Of a stretch of DNA of 36,178 bases, positions 23,816 through 32,428 are shown one piece after another. Within the stretch, counting starts at the first letter, position 1. The number at the start of each line of letters is the position of its first letter. The notes under the pieces are model-generated. The model had not been told where the DNA came from. It saw only the letters and a list, made by a program, of their open reading frames with translations, and did not search any database. Origin of the DNA: Anaerolineaceae bacterium UBA6801 (GTDB lineage: Bacteria; Chloroflexota; Anaerolineae; Anaerolineales; Anaerolineaceae); assembly GCA_002452315.1 (NCBI GenBank), contig DKFH01000167.1:6392-42569 (forward strand). Direction: 5' to 3'. Both the position numbers and the translations under genes were made by a program.

Positions 23816-26800
23816 TTAGAAGAACAGGTCTATTGCGTCGAACTCACCCTGGCGCACGCCCTCAGCATAGGGCGCCTGGATCAACCCGCCATCAATGCGG
23901 ATGGTTTCATCCCCGGAATGCAGATCAATCCGCTGGATCTTCAAGCCCTCATCCCAGGTGTCCCTGCGATCCGGGTTATGTACGGTGACGGTGCAGGTCC
24001 CCAGGCAGCGGAATCTGAAAGTGCCATCCGATTTGAACAGCCAGCCCGGCAGGGCGGGCGCGAACACCAATGCCAATTCGCCCTCAATGAGCTGGAAGGG
24101 CTGCTTGCCCATGGTCATCAGGCGCCACATGCTGATAAATTCGGCGGTCAGGCCGCTCATGCGGGCCACAAAGCCCGCACCATGCAAAGAAGCGTCCGGG
24201 TGAGCACTGCTGACGATGAAGGAACAGCTTTCAAGAGGGCTGCGGCCGTAAACCTGCGGGTCCATAAATGCTGGCAGGTGGGTTTTCAGGACATCATAAA
24301 ATTCGTCATATAAACCGGCATTAATCAAGGCCAGCAGGTATTTATACGACATGTGCATCCAGATCGACTCGTTTTCGAGCCAACCGGGTGTGAAAGCCCG
24401 CAAGCGGCCAATTTCATAGGGCTGATCGTCCAGGGAGACGTTGATCTTGAACATGCCCAGTTTTCGGTCAAACAGGGCGCTTTCTCTAACCGCCTGGGCC
24501 AGCTCACGGGCGCCGCGCGCATCGGCAATTTTCATCTCACGCACCGGGCCTTCCAGGAAGATGGGCAGTGCCGACGGGCGGAAACCCTTTACCCGGACAT
24601 GCGGGTTCCCATCGGCAGCATGTGTGCCGGTCAGCTCATAATTGGTGACTTCATGGATGAAATAGGTCGGCGGGATCGTGCCGGTGAAGGTGTGCGCCGC
24701 CGCAACACCTGCCTGCAGGCCAGCCTGCATCTTGCGCAAAGCAGCGCTGAAGTCCACCGATTGGGTGCGCCCATCAAACCCCAAGCGGGTCCCGGCGCGG
24801 TAGTCCTCCAGGGCGTCGGTACGCGCAACCCAATCGGCAAACAAATCGGATGGCTGGTCCGAACCCCTGCCGATGGCTTCCAGTAATACCCCCGCTTCGA
24901 TGGGCAGGGGGATGTCGCGGGAGAACTCATCCAGAGCGTCGATCATGAATTGCACCAGGCGCAGCAGCTCAAAGGTCTCCGGCATAGACGAACCAAACAG
25001 CCCGGGCAGGCCGTTGAGCGCGTCATTCCAGCCCGGCTTGCCAGCTTCCATTTGGATGCCCATACCGGAAGGATCAAGCGCCGCGTATTTGAGCAGGGAC
25101 AGCAAAGCCAATTTTGAAATTAGCGGCAAGCGGAAAACCTCACCCTGGCCATGCTCAGTGCACACCCAATGCCCATCTGCGCCCCGAGATTTAATCAGCT
25201 CCTCTTTTTCGCGGTCTTTATGCACCGCATTCAATTGATGCGGTTTGCCGCGGTAGAGAACATAGCGTGCCGAGCGGGGTTGAACGATGGCGGCGCTGTC
25301 ATAAAACGGCAGGGGTGGCGAGTCAAATAACAAGTAGGCTTTCTTTTCCGGGAAAACGGTCAAATAGGATTCAATTAAATCCTGGGTGTAAGTCCAATGG
25401 TCGACCCAGTACCCCTCTTCAAAACTCGCCATAAGATGCATTTCAGCTACGGAAAACGCCCTGGCGAACAGGTCATCCACCGGGATGGTTGCGCCCGCAC
25501 TGATGATCGCATCCAGCAGCGCCCCGGGCGTGAAGGTCCCCTCCAACAGGGCAGCCAGGCGCTCAGGCGCTTCGGCATAGGCCAACAACGCCGGCCGCTT
25601 CTCCTCGGGGATTGAAAAGGTCAGCCCGTTGAGCACCAGCGGGTTATACCCATCCGGCTGGATCAGGCTCATAAACACCCGGATGTTAAATTCGCCCGCC
25701 CCAGGCACAAAAAAGACATCATTGCGCCGGTTCTGGTTGACATCGCGGAAGTTGGCGTTGCCCTGGGCGTAATATTCGGGCGGGATGACAAACTGGTTAT
25801 AATCTCGCTCGATATCGCCGTGCTTGCGGCCGTAAACATGGATGATGTGCTTGCCGCCTAACACCAGCGGGTAGCCGCCGCGCAACACGTTATCCAGGAA
25901 GGTCTGCTGGCAGTAGCCATCGAAGGTTGTGGAGGCCGATTCCGTGTGGATATCCTCCGTCAGGTCCTCGGTGATATACCGGGCAATCTGTAATTTTTGC
26001 TCCCAGAAACCGGGTGCTTTTAAGAATTCCACCCGGGACTGCAGCGAAGACAGGGTAGGTGAATAGCCATATAAGCTGGTGATCGTCTCTGACGCGCCCG
26101 GGTTGAGGGTCACCTCAGCCCCAAAGAAGGCACACAAAGATCGGCCCTCGGTGATCTGCGGAGAGGCCAACACAGCCTGCAAGCCATGCTTGTGGAAGTG
26201 ATGCGCCCGTGAATGGCTGGTATCCAGGCCAAAAATCGCCGGAGGGTCTGCAATGGCTGGCAGGAGTGCATCCCCCAAAAAGGCCAGCCCAAAATTGCCG
26301 GCCCGGATTGCTTCCACGGCAGCTGAGTCGCCCGGGGTGGCTTTCAGGCGGTAAAAAGGCAGCTTGTTTTCAAGGTTTTCAGCCTGCATCCAGGCTTCAA
26401 TGGTCCTGCCGACAGATTTGAGCGCATCATCGTCCACGCCATAGGGGACAACGCCTGGCAAGCCGTCTAGAATCTCCAGATTGAGGGGGGCATCCAGTAA
26501 ATTCCTCAGGCTGACCCGCCTGACCAGCCCGGAAAAGGGCATGTTGGGCAGCATGTAGTAAAGGACGTTGACCTGGTAACCCAACTGGGGGTTAATTTCC
26601 TGGATCTCTACTTCGTTCATCCCGATGAACATCGTGCGTTGGGCGTCCTCGGCTTCCCAGGGGGCGAAGGCTTCCCGCTGCCAGGCTTCACCTTCCCGAA
26701 AGCCGTTCAGAAAGGTGCGAAAACCTGTCAAGCCGGCAATTTGATAGGCCTTATTAGCCGCTTGAAATTCCAAAATGGGGTGATCTTTATCTTCCACGCC

Positions 26801-26980
26801 AAAGCTGCTCACAACCTGGCCGCGGTTGACGTAAAACATCCACATGGGGATACCCTTCAAACCCGCCACGCCGGGCAAAAACGACGAAAAAGGACAGGTA
26901 TGGTCATAATCCGCCAGGACATAACGTCCCAGCGCATCAAAGCTGCTCATCGAGTTAATTTTTTCAACAAAATGGGTCAT
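23816..26980 (-). CDS. Large GH94 phosphorylase, 1,2-beta-oligoglucan-phosphorylase-like
   Basis: The 1054-residue cytoplasmic protein has an N-terminal region with DYDHTCPFSSFLPGVAGLKG and MWMFYVNRGQVVSSFGVEDK, the GH94 signature KHGDIERDYNQFVIP followed by GNANFRDVNQNRRND (about 387-421), and a loop GKPGWNDALNGLPGLFGSS with candidate catalytic D653. From memory of the family, these features match the 1,2-beta-oligoglucan (sophorose-type) phosphorylases of about 1090-1110 residues, related to the C-terminus of cyclic beta-1,2-glucan synthase. It would phosphorolyse beta-1,2-glucooligosaccharides, but the linkage is not proven. The start overlaps the GH26 stop (ATGA, 26977-26980), so the two are translationally coupled. 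Confidence 0.78.
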   Translation of the reverse strand: MTHFVEKINSMSSFDALGRYVLADYDHTCPFSSFLPGVAGLKGIPMWMFYVNRGQVVSSFGVEDKDHPILEFQAANKAYQIAGLTGFRTFLNGFREGEAWQREAFAPWEAEDAQRTMFIGMNEVEIQEINPQLGYQVNVLYYMLPNMPFSGLVRRVSLRNLLDAPLNLEILDGLPGVVPYGVDDDALKSVGRTIEAWMQAENLENKLPFYRLKATPGDSAAVEAIRAGNFGLAFLGDALLPAIADPPAIFGLDTSHSRAHHFHKHGLQAVLASPQITEGRSLCAFFGAEVTLNPGASETITSLYGYSPTLSSLQSRVEFLKAPGFWEQKLQIARYITEDLTEDIHTESASTTFDGYCQQTFLDNVLRGGYPLVLGGKHIIHVYGRKHGDIERDYNQFVIPPEYYAQGNANFRDVNQNRRNDVFFVPGAGEFNIRVFMSLIQPDGYNPLVLNGLTFSIPEEKRPALLAYAEAPERLAALLEGTFTPGALLDAIISAGATIPVDDLFARAFSVAEMHLMASFEEGYWVDHWTYTQDLIESYLTVFPEKKAYLLFDSPPLPFYDSAAIVQPRSARYVLYRGKPHQLNAVHKDREKEELIKSRGADGHWVCTEHGQGEVFRLPLISKLALLSLLKYAALDPSGMGIQMEAGKPGWNDALNGLPGLFGSSMPETFELLRLVQFMIDALDEFSRDIPLPIEAGVLLEAIGRGSDQPSDLFADWVARTDALEDYRAGTRLGFDGRTQSVDFSAALRKMQAGLQAGVAAAHTFTGTIPPTYFIHEVTNYELTGTHAADGNPHVRVKGFRPSALPIFLEGPVREMKIADARGARELAQAVRESALFDRKLGMFKINVSLDDQPYEIGRLRAFTPGWLENESIWMHMSYKYLLALINAGLYDEFYDVLKTHLPAFMDPQVYGRSPLESCSFIVSSAHPDASLHGAGFVARMSGLTAEFISMWRLMTMGKQPFQLIEGELALVFAPALPGWLFKSDGTFRFRCLGTCTVTVHNPDRRDTWDEGLKIQRIDLHSGDETIRIDGGLIQAPYAEGVRQGEFDAIDLFF

Positions 26981-28059
26981 GGCAGCATTCCCGGATAGGT
27001 GTCTAACCAGTAATCATCGGCCACCGCCTGGCGGTAAGCCTCTAAGGCCGCTTCGGAGGAATTGATCCGCCAATCAGTTTCCTTGGCAATGTGAAACCAA
27101 ATCAGACCCCTGATTTGCGGAAAATCGTGTCGGATGTTGTCGAAGGCATCCCGGATCCAGGCAGCTTTATCCCCGCCCTCTTCGGTCGAGGAGAACTCAC
27201 CAATGATGATGGGCTTTTCTGGGTTGATGGCTTGCAGTTCAGCATAGCTGCTGGCAAAGATCTCATGGAAAGACTGCCACCGGGCGTTAAATTGCTGCCC
27301 AAAAGCCGATTCCCCCCAATTATAGCCATCAAAACACAGCCAATCGACATAATCATCGCCTTGGTAGTAGGCCGCAGCATTATTCCAGGCGCCCAGGGCA
27401 TTTTCCATCACCTCGAAAGGCGCATTCGGGCACCACACCCACAGGACATTATCCGCACCGTGGGCAAGAAAGGTGTCGTGCACATGGCGATAGGCATCCA
27501 CATAACGCTCTGGCCCATCGGCAAGATCGGGGGAACCATAACCGCCCGTTTGGCCGCCGCCGTTTTTAATCCCGGACAAGGGGTACCAATCCCCGTTCAT
27601 CTCATGCGCAAAACGGAGGAAAACGGGCACGCCAACCGATCTGGCACCCTCCGCCCAACGGATGAGCGTGTCATCATAGACCCCATCGATAATTGCCTCA
27701 AGCACTCTGCCTTCGTAGTCCGCCACCTGCTGGGTGGCACCCGGCGTAAATTCCCACGTCAAAAAGGTGATCCGGCCCACAGCGGCATGTCCCAGGACAA
27801 ACCCGTTCGGAAATTCACTGGCAAAGCTGGAGTAATTGGCTGAGATGGCAACGCCCTTACCGATTTTCTCAAACAAGACCACACTGGAACTCTGCGTCCC
27901 ATGAAAAGTACCCAAATAACCCCCGGGGATTTCCTCGTAAGCCTTTGCCTTTATAGTTGGCTCAACCAAATGTTCTTCCTCCACAAATTCCGCCTGACAA
28001 CCGGCTAATAAAAATAGCAACAACAGAACAGACACACAGATAATGTACTTTATTTTCAT
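26977..28059 (-). CDS. GH26 lipoprotein endo-glycanase
   Basis: The 360-residue protein has a lipoprotein signal ending LLAG-C21, so it should be surface-anchored. The GH26 barrel shows RFAHEMNGDWYP with H152 and acid/base E153, VWCPN, and nucleophile E288 in IIIGEFSSTE. GH26 includes beta-mannanases, lichenases (mixed beta-1,3/1,4-glucanase) and beta-1,3-xylanases. Context with GH16 and GH94 favours a beta-glucan substrate, but mannan is not excluded. AAGG lies before the ATG. The stop overlaps the start of the large phosphorylase. Confidence 0.87.
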   Translation of the reverse strand: MKIKYIICVSVLLLLFLLAGCQAEFVEEEHLVEPTIKAKAYEEIPGGYLGTFHGTQSSSVVLFEKIGKGVAISANYSSFASEFPNGFVLGHAAVGRITFLTWEFTPGATQQVADYEGRVLEAIIDGVYDDTLIRWAEGARSVGVPVFLRFAHEMNGDWYPLSGIKNGGGQTGGYGSPDLADGPERYVDAYRHVHDTFLAHGADNVLWVWCPNAPFEVMENALGAWNNAAAYYQGDDYVDWLCFDGYNWGESAFGQQFNARWQSFHEIFASSYAELQAINPEKPIIIGEFSSTEEGGDKAAWIRDAFDNIRHDFPQIRGLIWFHIAKETDWRINSSEAALEAYRQAVADDYWLDTYPGMLP

Positions 28060-28257
28060 AGGTCAGCCTTTTAACACAAATCAATGCTCCTGTGCAGGGC
28101 AATTGACGATGATCACTGAGATAAGTTATACTTGCTCACGCTGCGACTGATCCCAGCACATTCAACAGCAGGTATTCCGAATTCATTAACGGCTCGATCG
28201 TATATAGCGACGGCATCGGCTGCCCGCATCACGCCGTCCTCTTTAAGGTTGGAACAC
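28060..28257 (-). other. 198-bp spacer between GH16 and GH26
   Basis: This is the longest gap inside the glucan locus. It includes a 39-codon minus-strand frame (28227 to 28113) with no recognisable similarity and a TATAAC about 70 bp before GH26. It may carry an internal promoter, but nothing in it is convincing. Confidence 0.5.
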
Positions 28258-29181
28258 CTACACCATATCTGGCCGCTGATACACCCGGACGTGATCCACA
28301 AGCAAAAATTGCGGAAAGACAGTGGTCTCATCAGGATCACCAGGCCAATAGCCGCCGACCGCCAGGTTGATCAAAATGAAATAGGGCTTATCAAAGACCC
28401 ACTCACCGGGCACCTGCTCAGGGGTAAGGGTGAAGAAGTGCTTATCGTCAACGTACCAGCGGATCTCGTTTGGTTCCCATTCGATGGCATAGGTATGAAA
28501 ATCTTCCGAAAGGCTCCCGGCAGGAAAGGTCGTGAAGTGCCCCACACCACCGCTCCCAGAATAGCCTGGGCCGTGCACCATGCCATAGATGCGGGTGGGT
28601 TCGCGGCCAATGTGCTCCATAATATCAATTTCACCGCTGGCAGGCCAGGAGATGAGGTCAACATCCTCACCCAGCATCCAGAACGCAGGCCAGATGCCGT
28701 TTCCATACGGCAGTTTCATGCGTGCTTCCACGCGTCCATAAGTGAAGGAAAATAAACCCTGTGTCTTAATCCGTCCGGAGGTGTAATGCCGCCGGACAAA
28801 AAATTCATTTCGCGCCTCAATCACCAGTTGGCCATCTTCCAAACGCACATTTTCCGGCAGATCGGTATAAAATTGCTTCTCGTTATTGCCCCAACCGTGG
28901 CCGCCGATTTCCATGACCCATTTGGATGGGTCGAGCGCTTCGCCATCAAACTCATCCGCCCAAATGAGGGTCCAACCTGCGCGTTCCCACTCCGGTGTGG
29001 GTTCAGGGGTCGGCGCAAGAGTCGGTTCTGGCGGCTGTTCAACCAGCAGCGCGGTCTGCTGTTCCGTCTCAACGCTGCAGCCAGCAAAGAGAAGGAGGAA
29101 TAACCCCAATACAATAAAACGGTTTAACCAAAGATTATTTTTCAAGTCCATGTCCATAAGGGAATAGTGGTTCAGTATCAT
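28258..29181 (-). CDS. GH16 lipoprotein endo-beta-1,3-glucanase (laminarinase-like)
   Basis: The protein has up to 307 residues, with a lipoprotein signal ending LLFAG-C35 and a Pro/Thr linker. A GH16 domain carries WADEFDG near 75, the catalytic motif GEIDIMEHIG with E184, D186 and E189, and DFHTYAIEWEPNEIRWYVD after it. The GEIDIME form is that of laminarinase-type GH16 enzymes, which hydrolyse internal beta-1,3 (or 1,3/1,4) bonds. The start is uncertain: ATG at 29181, 29157 or 29151 all retain the signal peptide. The first overlaps the GH3 gene by 47 bp and has only a weak AGG site. Confidence 0.92.
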   Translation of the reverse strand: MILNHYSLMDMDLKNNLWLNRFIVLGLFLLLFAGCSVETEQQTALLVEQPPEPTLAPTPEPTPEWERAGWTLIWADEFDGEALDPSKWVMEIGGHGWGNNEKQFYTDLPENVRLEDGQLVIEARNEFFVRRHYTSGRIKTQGLFSFTYGRVEARMKLPYGNGIWPAFWMLGEDVDLISWPASGEIDIMEHIGREPTRIYGMVHGPGYSGSGGVGHFTTFPAGSLSEDFHTYAIEWEPNEIRWYVDDKHFFTLTPEQVPGEWVFDKPYFILINLAVGGYWPGDPDETTVFPQFLLVDHVRVYQRPDMV

Positions 29182-31048
29182 AACTGCCTAACGGAAGCTG
29201 GTCCATTGAGGCCGGCCAGGTGAAGGGTGTCTTGCCCACAAAAGGCGCATCGCCAAAGAGCACATCGGCGACGCCCTGCCCCTCGGTGCCGGGCAGCCAG
29301 ACGGCCACCCAGGCATCCGCTAGGTCGAGGGCTTTGGTGATCACCAACGGGCGCCCGGACATGACCAGGACCACCACACGCTGGCTGCGTTCGGCCACGC
29401 GGGTAATCAATTCAAGCTCTATGTCACTGAGGGTCAGGTCATCCGTATCGCCTTCGCCCTCTGCGTAAGGATCCTCAGAGATCACCACGATGCCCACATC
29501 CGCAATGGCCGGGTTGCCGTTAGCATCCAGGATATTTTCATACCTGCCAAAGCGGTTATATTGAAGCTGTCCGTCAAAGGCCACTTCAAAGGCCTGTTTC
29601 AAGGTCGTTCCGGGCGTGATGGCGCCTTTAGACCCCTGCCAGGAAATCGTCCAGCCGCCGCATTGGATACCAATATCATCAGCCCCCTCGCCCGCCAAAA
29701 AGATCAATGAGGTATCCTTGCTAAGGGGTAAAACATCGTCATCGTCCTTCAACAGGACCAGCGATTTTGCCACGGCTTCCCTGGCCAGGTCACGATGCGC
29801 CTGAGATCCCACCATGTCAAGCAGTGCCGGGTCGGAAAAGGGGTTTTCAAACGACCCCATCTGGAACTTGACCGTCAGGATGCGGCGCACCGCATCATCG
29901 ACACGATCCATGGGGATATCGCCATTTTCGACCGCCTTGGTCATCGTGTCGATAAACAGGGTATGGCTGTAGGGCACCATGTTCATATCAATGCCGGCGT
30001 TGATGGCCGTCACCACCGATTGGTAATAATTGGGGCCAATCTGGTCGATGGCCTGCCAATCGGAGACCAGGAAGCCCTCAAACCCCAGTTCGTCTTTGAG
30101 CACATCAGTGAGCAGATAGGCGTGCCCGTGTAATTTGGTGCCGTTCCAGCTGCTGTAAGAGGCCATGATCGATAGCGCGCCGGCATCAATGTTGGCCTTG
30201 TAGGGCGGTAAATGAACTGCGCGCAAGGTGGCTTCATCTACTTGCAGGTCACCCTGGTCGATCTCCCAACCCGAGCGCAGCGACGTACCCCACAAGGTGC
30301 CGCCATCGCCGACATAGTGTTTGGGGGTGCCCAGGGCCGTCAGGGGGTCAGCCAGGTCCGCACCTTGCAAACCCTCCAGGTAGGCCACGCTCAACTCCGT
30401 CACCAAATCGGTGTTCTCACTGAAGACCTCATAGGTGCGGCCCCAGCGGATATCCTGGCCCACAGCCAAAACAGGGGCATAATTCCAATGAATATTGGTG
30501 GCAGCCATTTCCAAAGCAGTCACCCGGGCAATCTCTCGCACCAGGTCAGGGTCCCGGGCAGCGCCCAGGCCGATGTTGTGCGGAAAGATGACTGCGCCCT
30601 TCACATTGCTGTGACCGTGAACGGCGTCAACGCCATAAATGAGCGGGATCGCCAGGGGCGTATCCAGGGCGGCCGCCTGGTAGGCATCCACCATTTCTAC
30701 CCAGGCTTGAGGGGTGTTCTCACGTGGCGCACCGCCGCCTCCGCTGAGCACAGCGCCCACGTAGTAATCACGCACAGCAACTGGGGTGATGCTGCCCTTT
30801 TCAATCAATGTCATCTGGCCGAGCTTTTCTTCCAGGGACATGCGACTTAGCAGATCAGCAGCCCGGTCAGCCGCCGGCAGGTCAGGATTGAGATAATCCG
30901 GGATTAAAATTTCTACCGACGCCTCAAGCGTGCTAGCTGCCTGGGTAGCCTGTTCGACCTGCGGGCGCTCGACAACCGTCTCAGCCGTTGGCTGACAAGC
31001 AGAAAGGGGGATTAAGATCAATAATGCCAGTAAAAAAAGTTTCTTCAT
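29135..31048 (-). CDS. GH3 lipoprotein beta-glucosidase/exo-beta-glucanase
   Basis: From the ATG at 31048 (GTGAGG upstream) the protein has 637 residues. It has lipobox LSAC18 and then a GH3 barrel with GVDAVHGHSNV, the substrate-binding KHYVGDGGT (K243, H244) and nucleophile D330 in GFLVSDWQAID. A second domain begins near VAKSLVLLKDDDDVLPL. The layout resembles exo-1,3/1,4-beta-glucanases such as barley ExoI. It would trim oligosaccharides from the non-reducing end outside the cell. A TTG at 31060 gives a longer but less likely start. It is 4 bp from the upstream gene. Confidence 0.9.
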   Translation of the reverse strand: MKKLFLLALLILIPLSACQPTAETVVERPQVEQATQAASTLEASVEILIPDYLNPDLPAADRAADLLSRMSLEEKLGQMTLIEKGSITPVAVRDYYVGAVLSGGGGAPRENTPQAWVEMVDAYQAAALDTPLAIPLIYGVDAVHGHSNVKGAVIFPHNIGLGAARDPDLVREIARVTALEMAATNIHWNYAPVLAVGQDIRWGRTYEVFSENTDLVTELSVAYLEGLQGADLADPLTALGTPKHYVGDGGTLWGTSLRSGWEIDQGDLQVDEATLRAVHLPPYKANIDAGALSIMASYSSWNGTKLHGHAYLLTDVLKDELGFEGFLVSDWQAIDQIGPNYYQSVVTAINAGIDMNMVPYSHTLFIDTMTKAVENGDIPMDRVDDAVRRILTVKFQMGSFENPFSDPALLDMVGSQAHRDLAREAVAKSLVLLKDDDDVLPLSKDTSLIFLAGEGADDIGIQCGGWTISWQGSKGAITPGTTLKQAFEVAFDGQLQYNRFGRYENILDANGNPAIADVGIVVISEDPYAEGEGDTDDLTLSDIELELITRVAERSQRVVVLVMSGRPLVITKALDLADAWVAVWLPGTEGQGVADVLFGDAPFVGKTPFTWPASMDQLPLGSYDTEPLFPYGHGLEK

Positions 31049-31052
31049 AACC

Positions 31053-32408
31053 TCACTCAAATTTCAATAACGTAATCGAATAACCAGGTAGATGCAATGA
31101 TTCCAAGATGTCCCCTGCGAAATCAGTTCGTTCCTGCAGCAGGTCAGCCTGGTCAAACCGCCATACCTCAACCAGGGAGAGGCCATCACCCTCAACAATG
31201 ACCGGGCGGGACTGATCCGCCGACCCTAAGTTGACCACAACGACGGCCAGGCTGCCTTCAGCATCCGTGGCCGCGTAAATGCCCAGGTTCAGGTCGTCAC
31301 AGCCCGCAAAAACCAGGGTTTCGCCAAGTTCCTGGTAGATCTGGTAAACAAAATAGGTCGGCCGCGGTTCAGATCGAGCCAGCAAGCCATACCCGCCGGT
31401 GCTGGGGTTGCTTTGGAGCGAAAAATAATTCACCATCGCCACCTGGTTCTTGATCATCCGCCCCAATGCATCTGCCCACCAGATAGCATTCATGTACGAA
31501 TCGGGCGTCGCTTCGCCGCCCACCGCGTTTGACCAGTGCGAATTGACTTCGGTCACCGCGATGGGCAGGTCACGGCCAGTTTTTTCAAGAATTAAATCGC
31601 GTAGATAGGGGATGATCTGGTCCCACTCCGCCGAGGCCGCAGCCAACTCCTCAACGGTGGCTGCGCGCCCCCCGCCTTCCCGCGGGAAAGGATAGCGGTG
31701 GATGGAGACGATATCCACCAGGTCTCCGTTGGCCACGAGAAATTCGGTCATCCAATCCAAGCTGAAGGGGTCTTTAGGCGTGCTGGCCAGGTCAGGCCCA
31801 AATTGGTGCAGCTCCGGCCCGATCAAGAGGATCGACTCATCGACCGCCTTCATCGCCTCAGCAAAGGCGCGCCATTCAGCATTAAATTGTTCCACACCAT
31901 ATTCCGGGACGCCGCGCGAGGTGGCAAACAGGGTCGGTTCGTTCCCAATGGCCCAATAGCGAATGTCGTAGTCATTTTCGATGTTGGCATACCGCACCAG
32001 GTCGGCAGCTTTTTCAGGCGAGCCGCCAAACAAACGCGCATTCAGGCTGACCTCACTCCCCATCTCACGGGCCAGGCTGACAAACATATCCACATGGTAG
32101 GGCTGCAAATCGTTCTCGTCACCCCAGTTACCCCCGGGGGAGCGCAGCATGGTCACCCCTGACGCCTGCGCATAGGGCAGGGTCTGATCGGTGATGACCG
32201 CCCAGGGTCCGTGATTGGCACCATACACCAGGGGATTGATCGGCCCCAAATCAATATCCGGGGCGACCAGGCAGGCCCCCGGCGGCACGGTCGGCGTGGG
32301 TATGGGTTCTGAAATTAATGCGGGTTGAGGGGAACAAGCGGCAAACAATGCCAGGACAACTGCCAGCACGAATAACAGGACACATCGGGATTGGCAGTTG
32401 TCTGGCAT
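31053..32408 (-). CDS. Clan GH-A-type lipoprotein glycosidase, family uncertain
   Basis: The 451-residue protein has signal lipobox LFAAC25. It starts its domain with INPLVYGANHGPW and MLRSPGGNWGDEND, has acid/base E157 in YWAIGNEPTLF and a nucleophile candidate E287 in IAVTEVNSHW, and ends with a small beta domain (AVVVVNLGSADQ). This pattern recalls GH44/GH39/GH51-type enzymes, in which the N-terminal YGxN and the NEP/TE glutamates are typical, but I cannot place it in one family. Context implies activity on beta-glucan or an attached side chain. It sits 20 bp after the permease and 4 bp before GH3. Confidence 0.75.
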   Translation of the reverse strand: MPDNCQSRCVLLFVLAVVLALFAACSPQPALISEPIPTPTVPPGACLVAPDIDLGPINPLVYGANHGPWAVITDQTLPYAQASGVTMLRSPGGNWGDENDLQPYHVDMFVSLAREMGSEVSLNARLFGGSPEKAADLVRYANIENDYDIRYWAIGNEPTLFATSRGVPEYGVEQFNAEWRAFAEAMKAVDESILLIGPELHQFGPDLASTPKDPFSLDWMTEFLVANGDLVDIVSIHRYPFPREGGGRAATVEELAAASAEWDQIIPYLRDLILEKTGRDLPIAVTEVNSHWSNAVGGEATPDSYMNAIWWADALGRMIKNQVAMVNYFSLQSNPSTGGYGLLARSEPRPTYFVYQIYQELGETLVFAGCDDLNLGIYAATDAEGSLAVVVVNLGSADQSRPVIVEGDGLSLVEVWRFDQADLLQERTDFAGDILESLHLPGYSITLLKFE

Positions 32409-32428
32409 GATTCACCCATACAGTAAGT

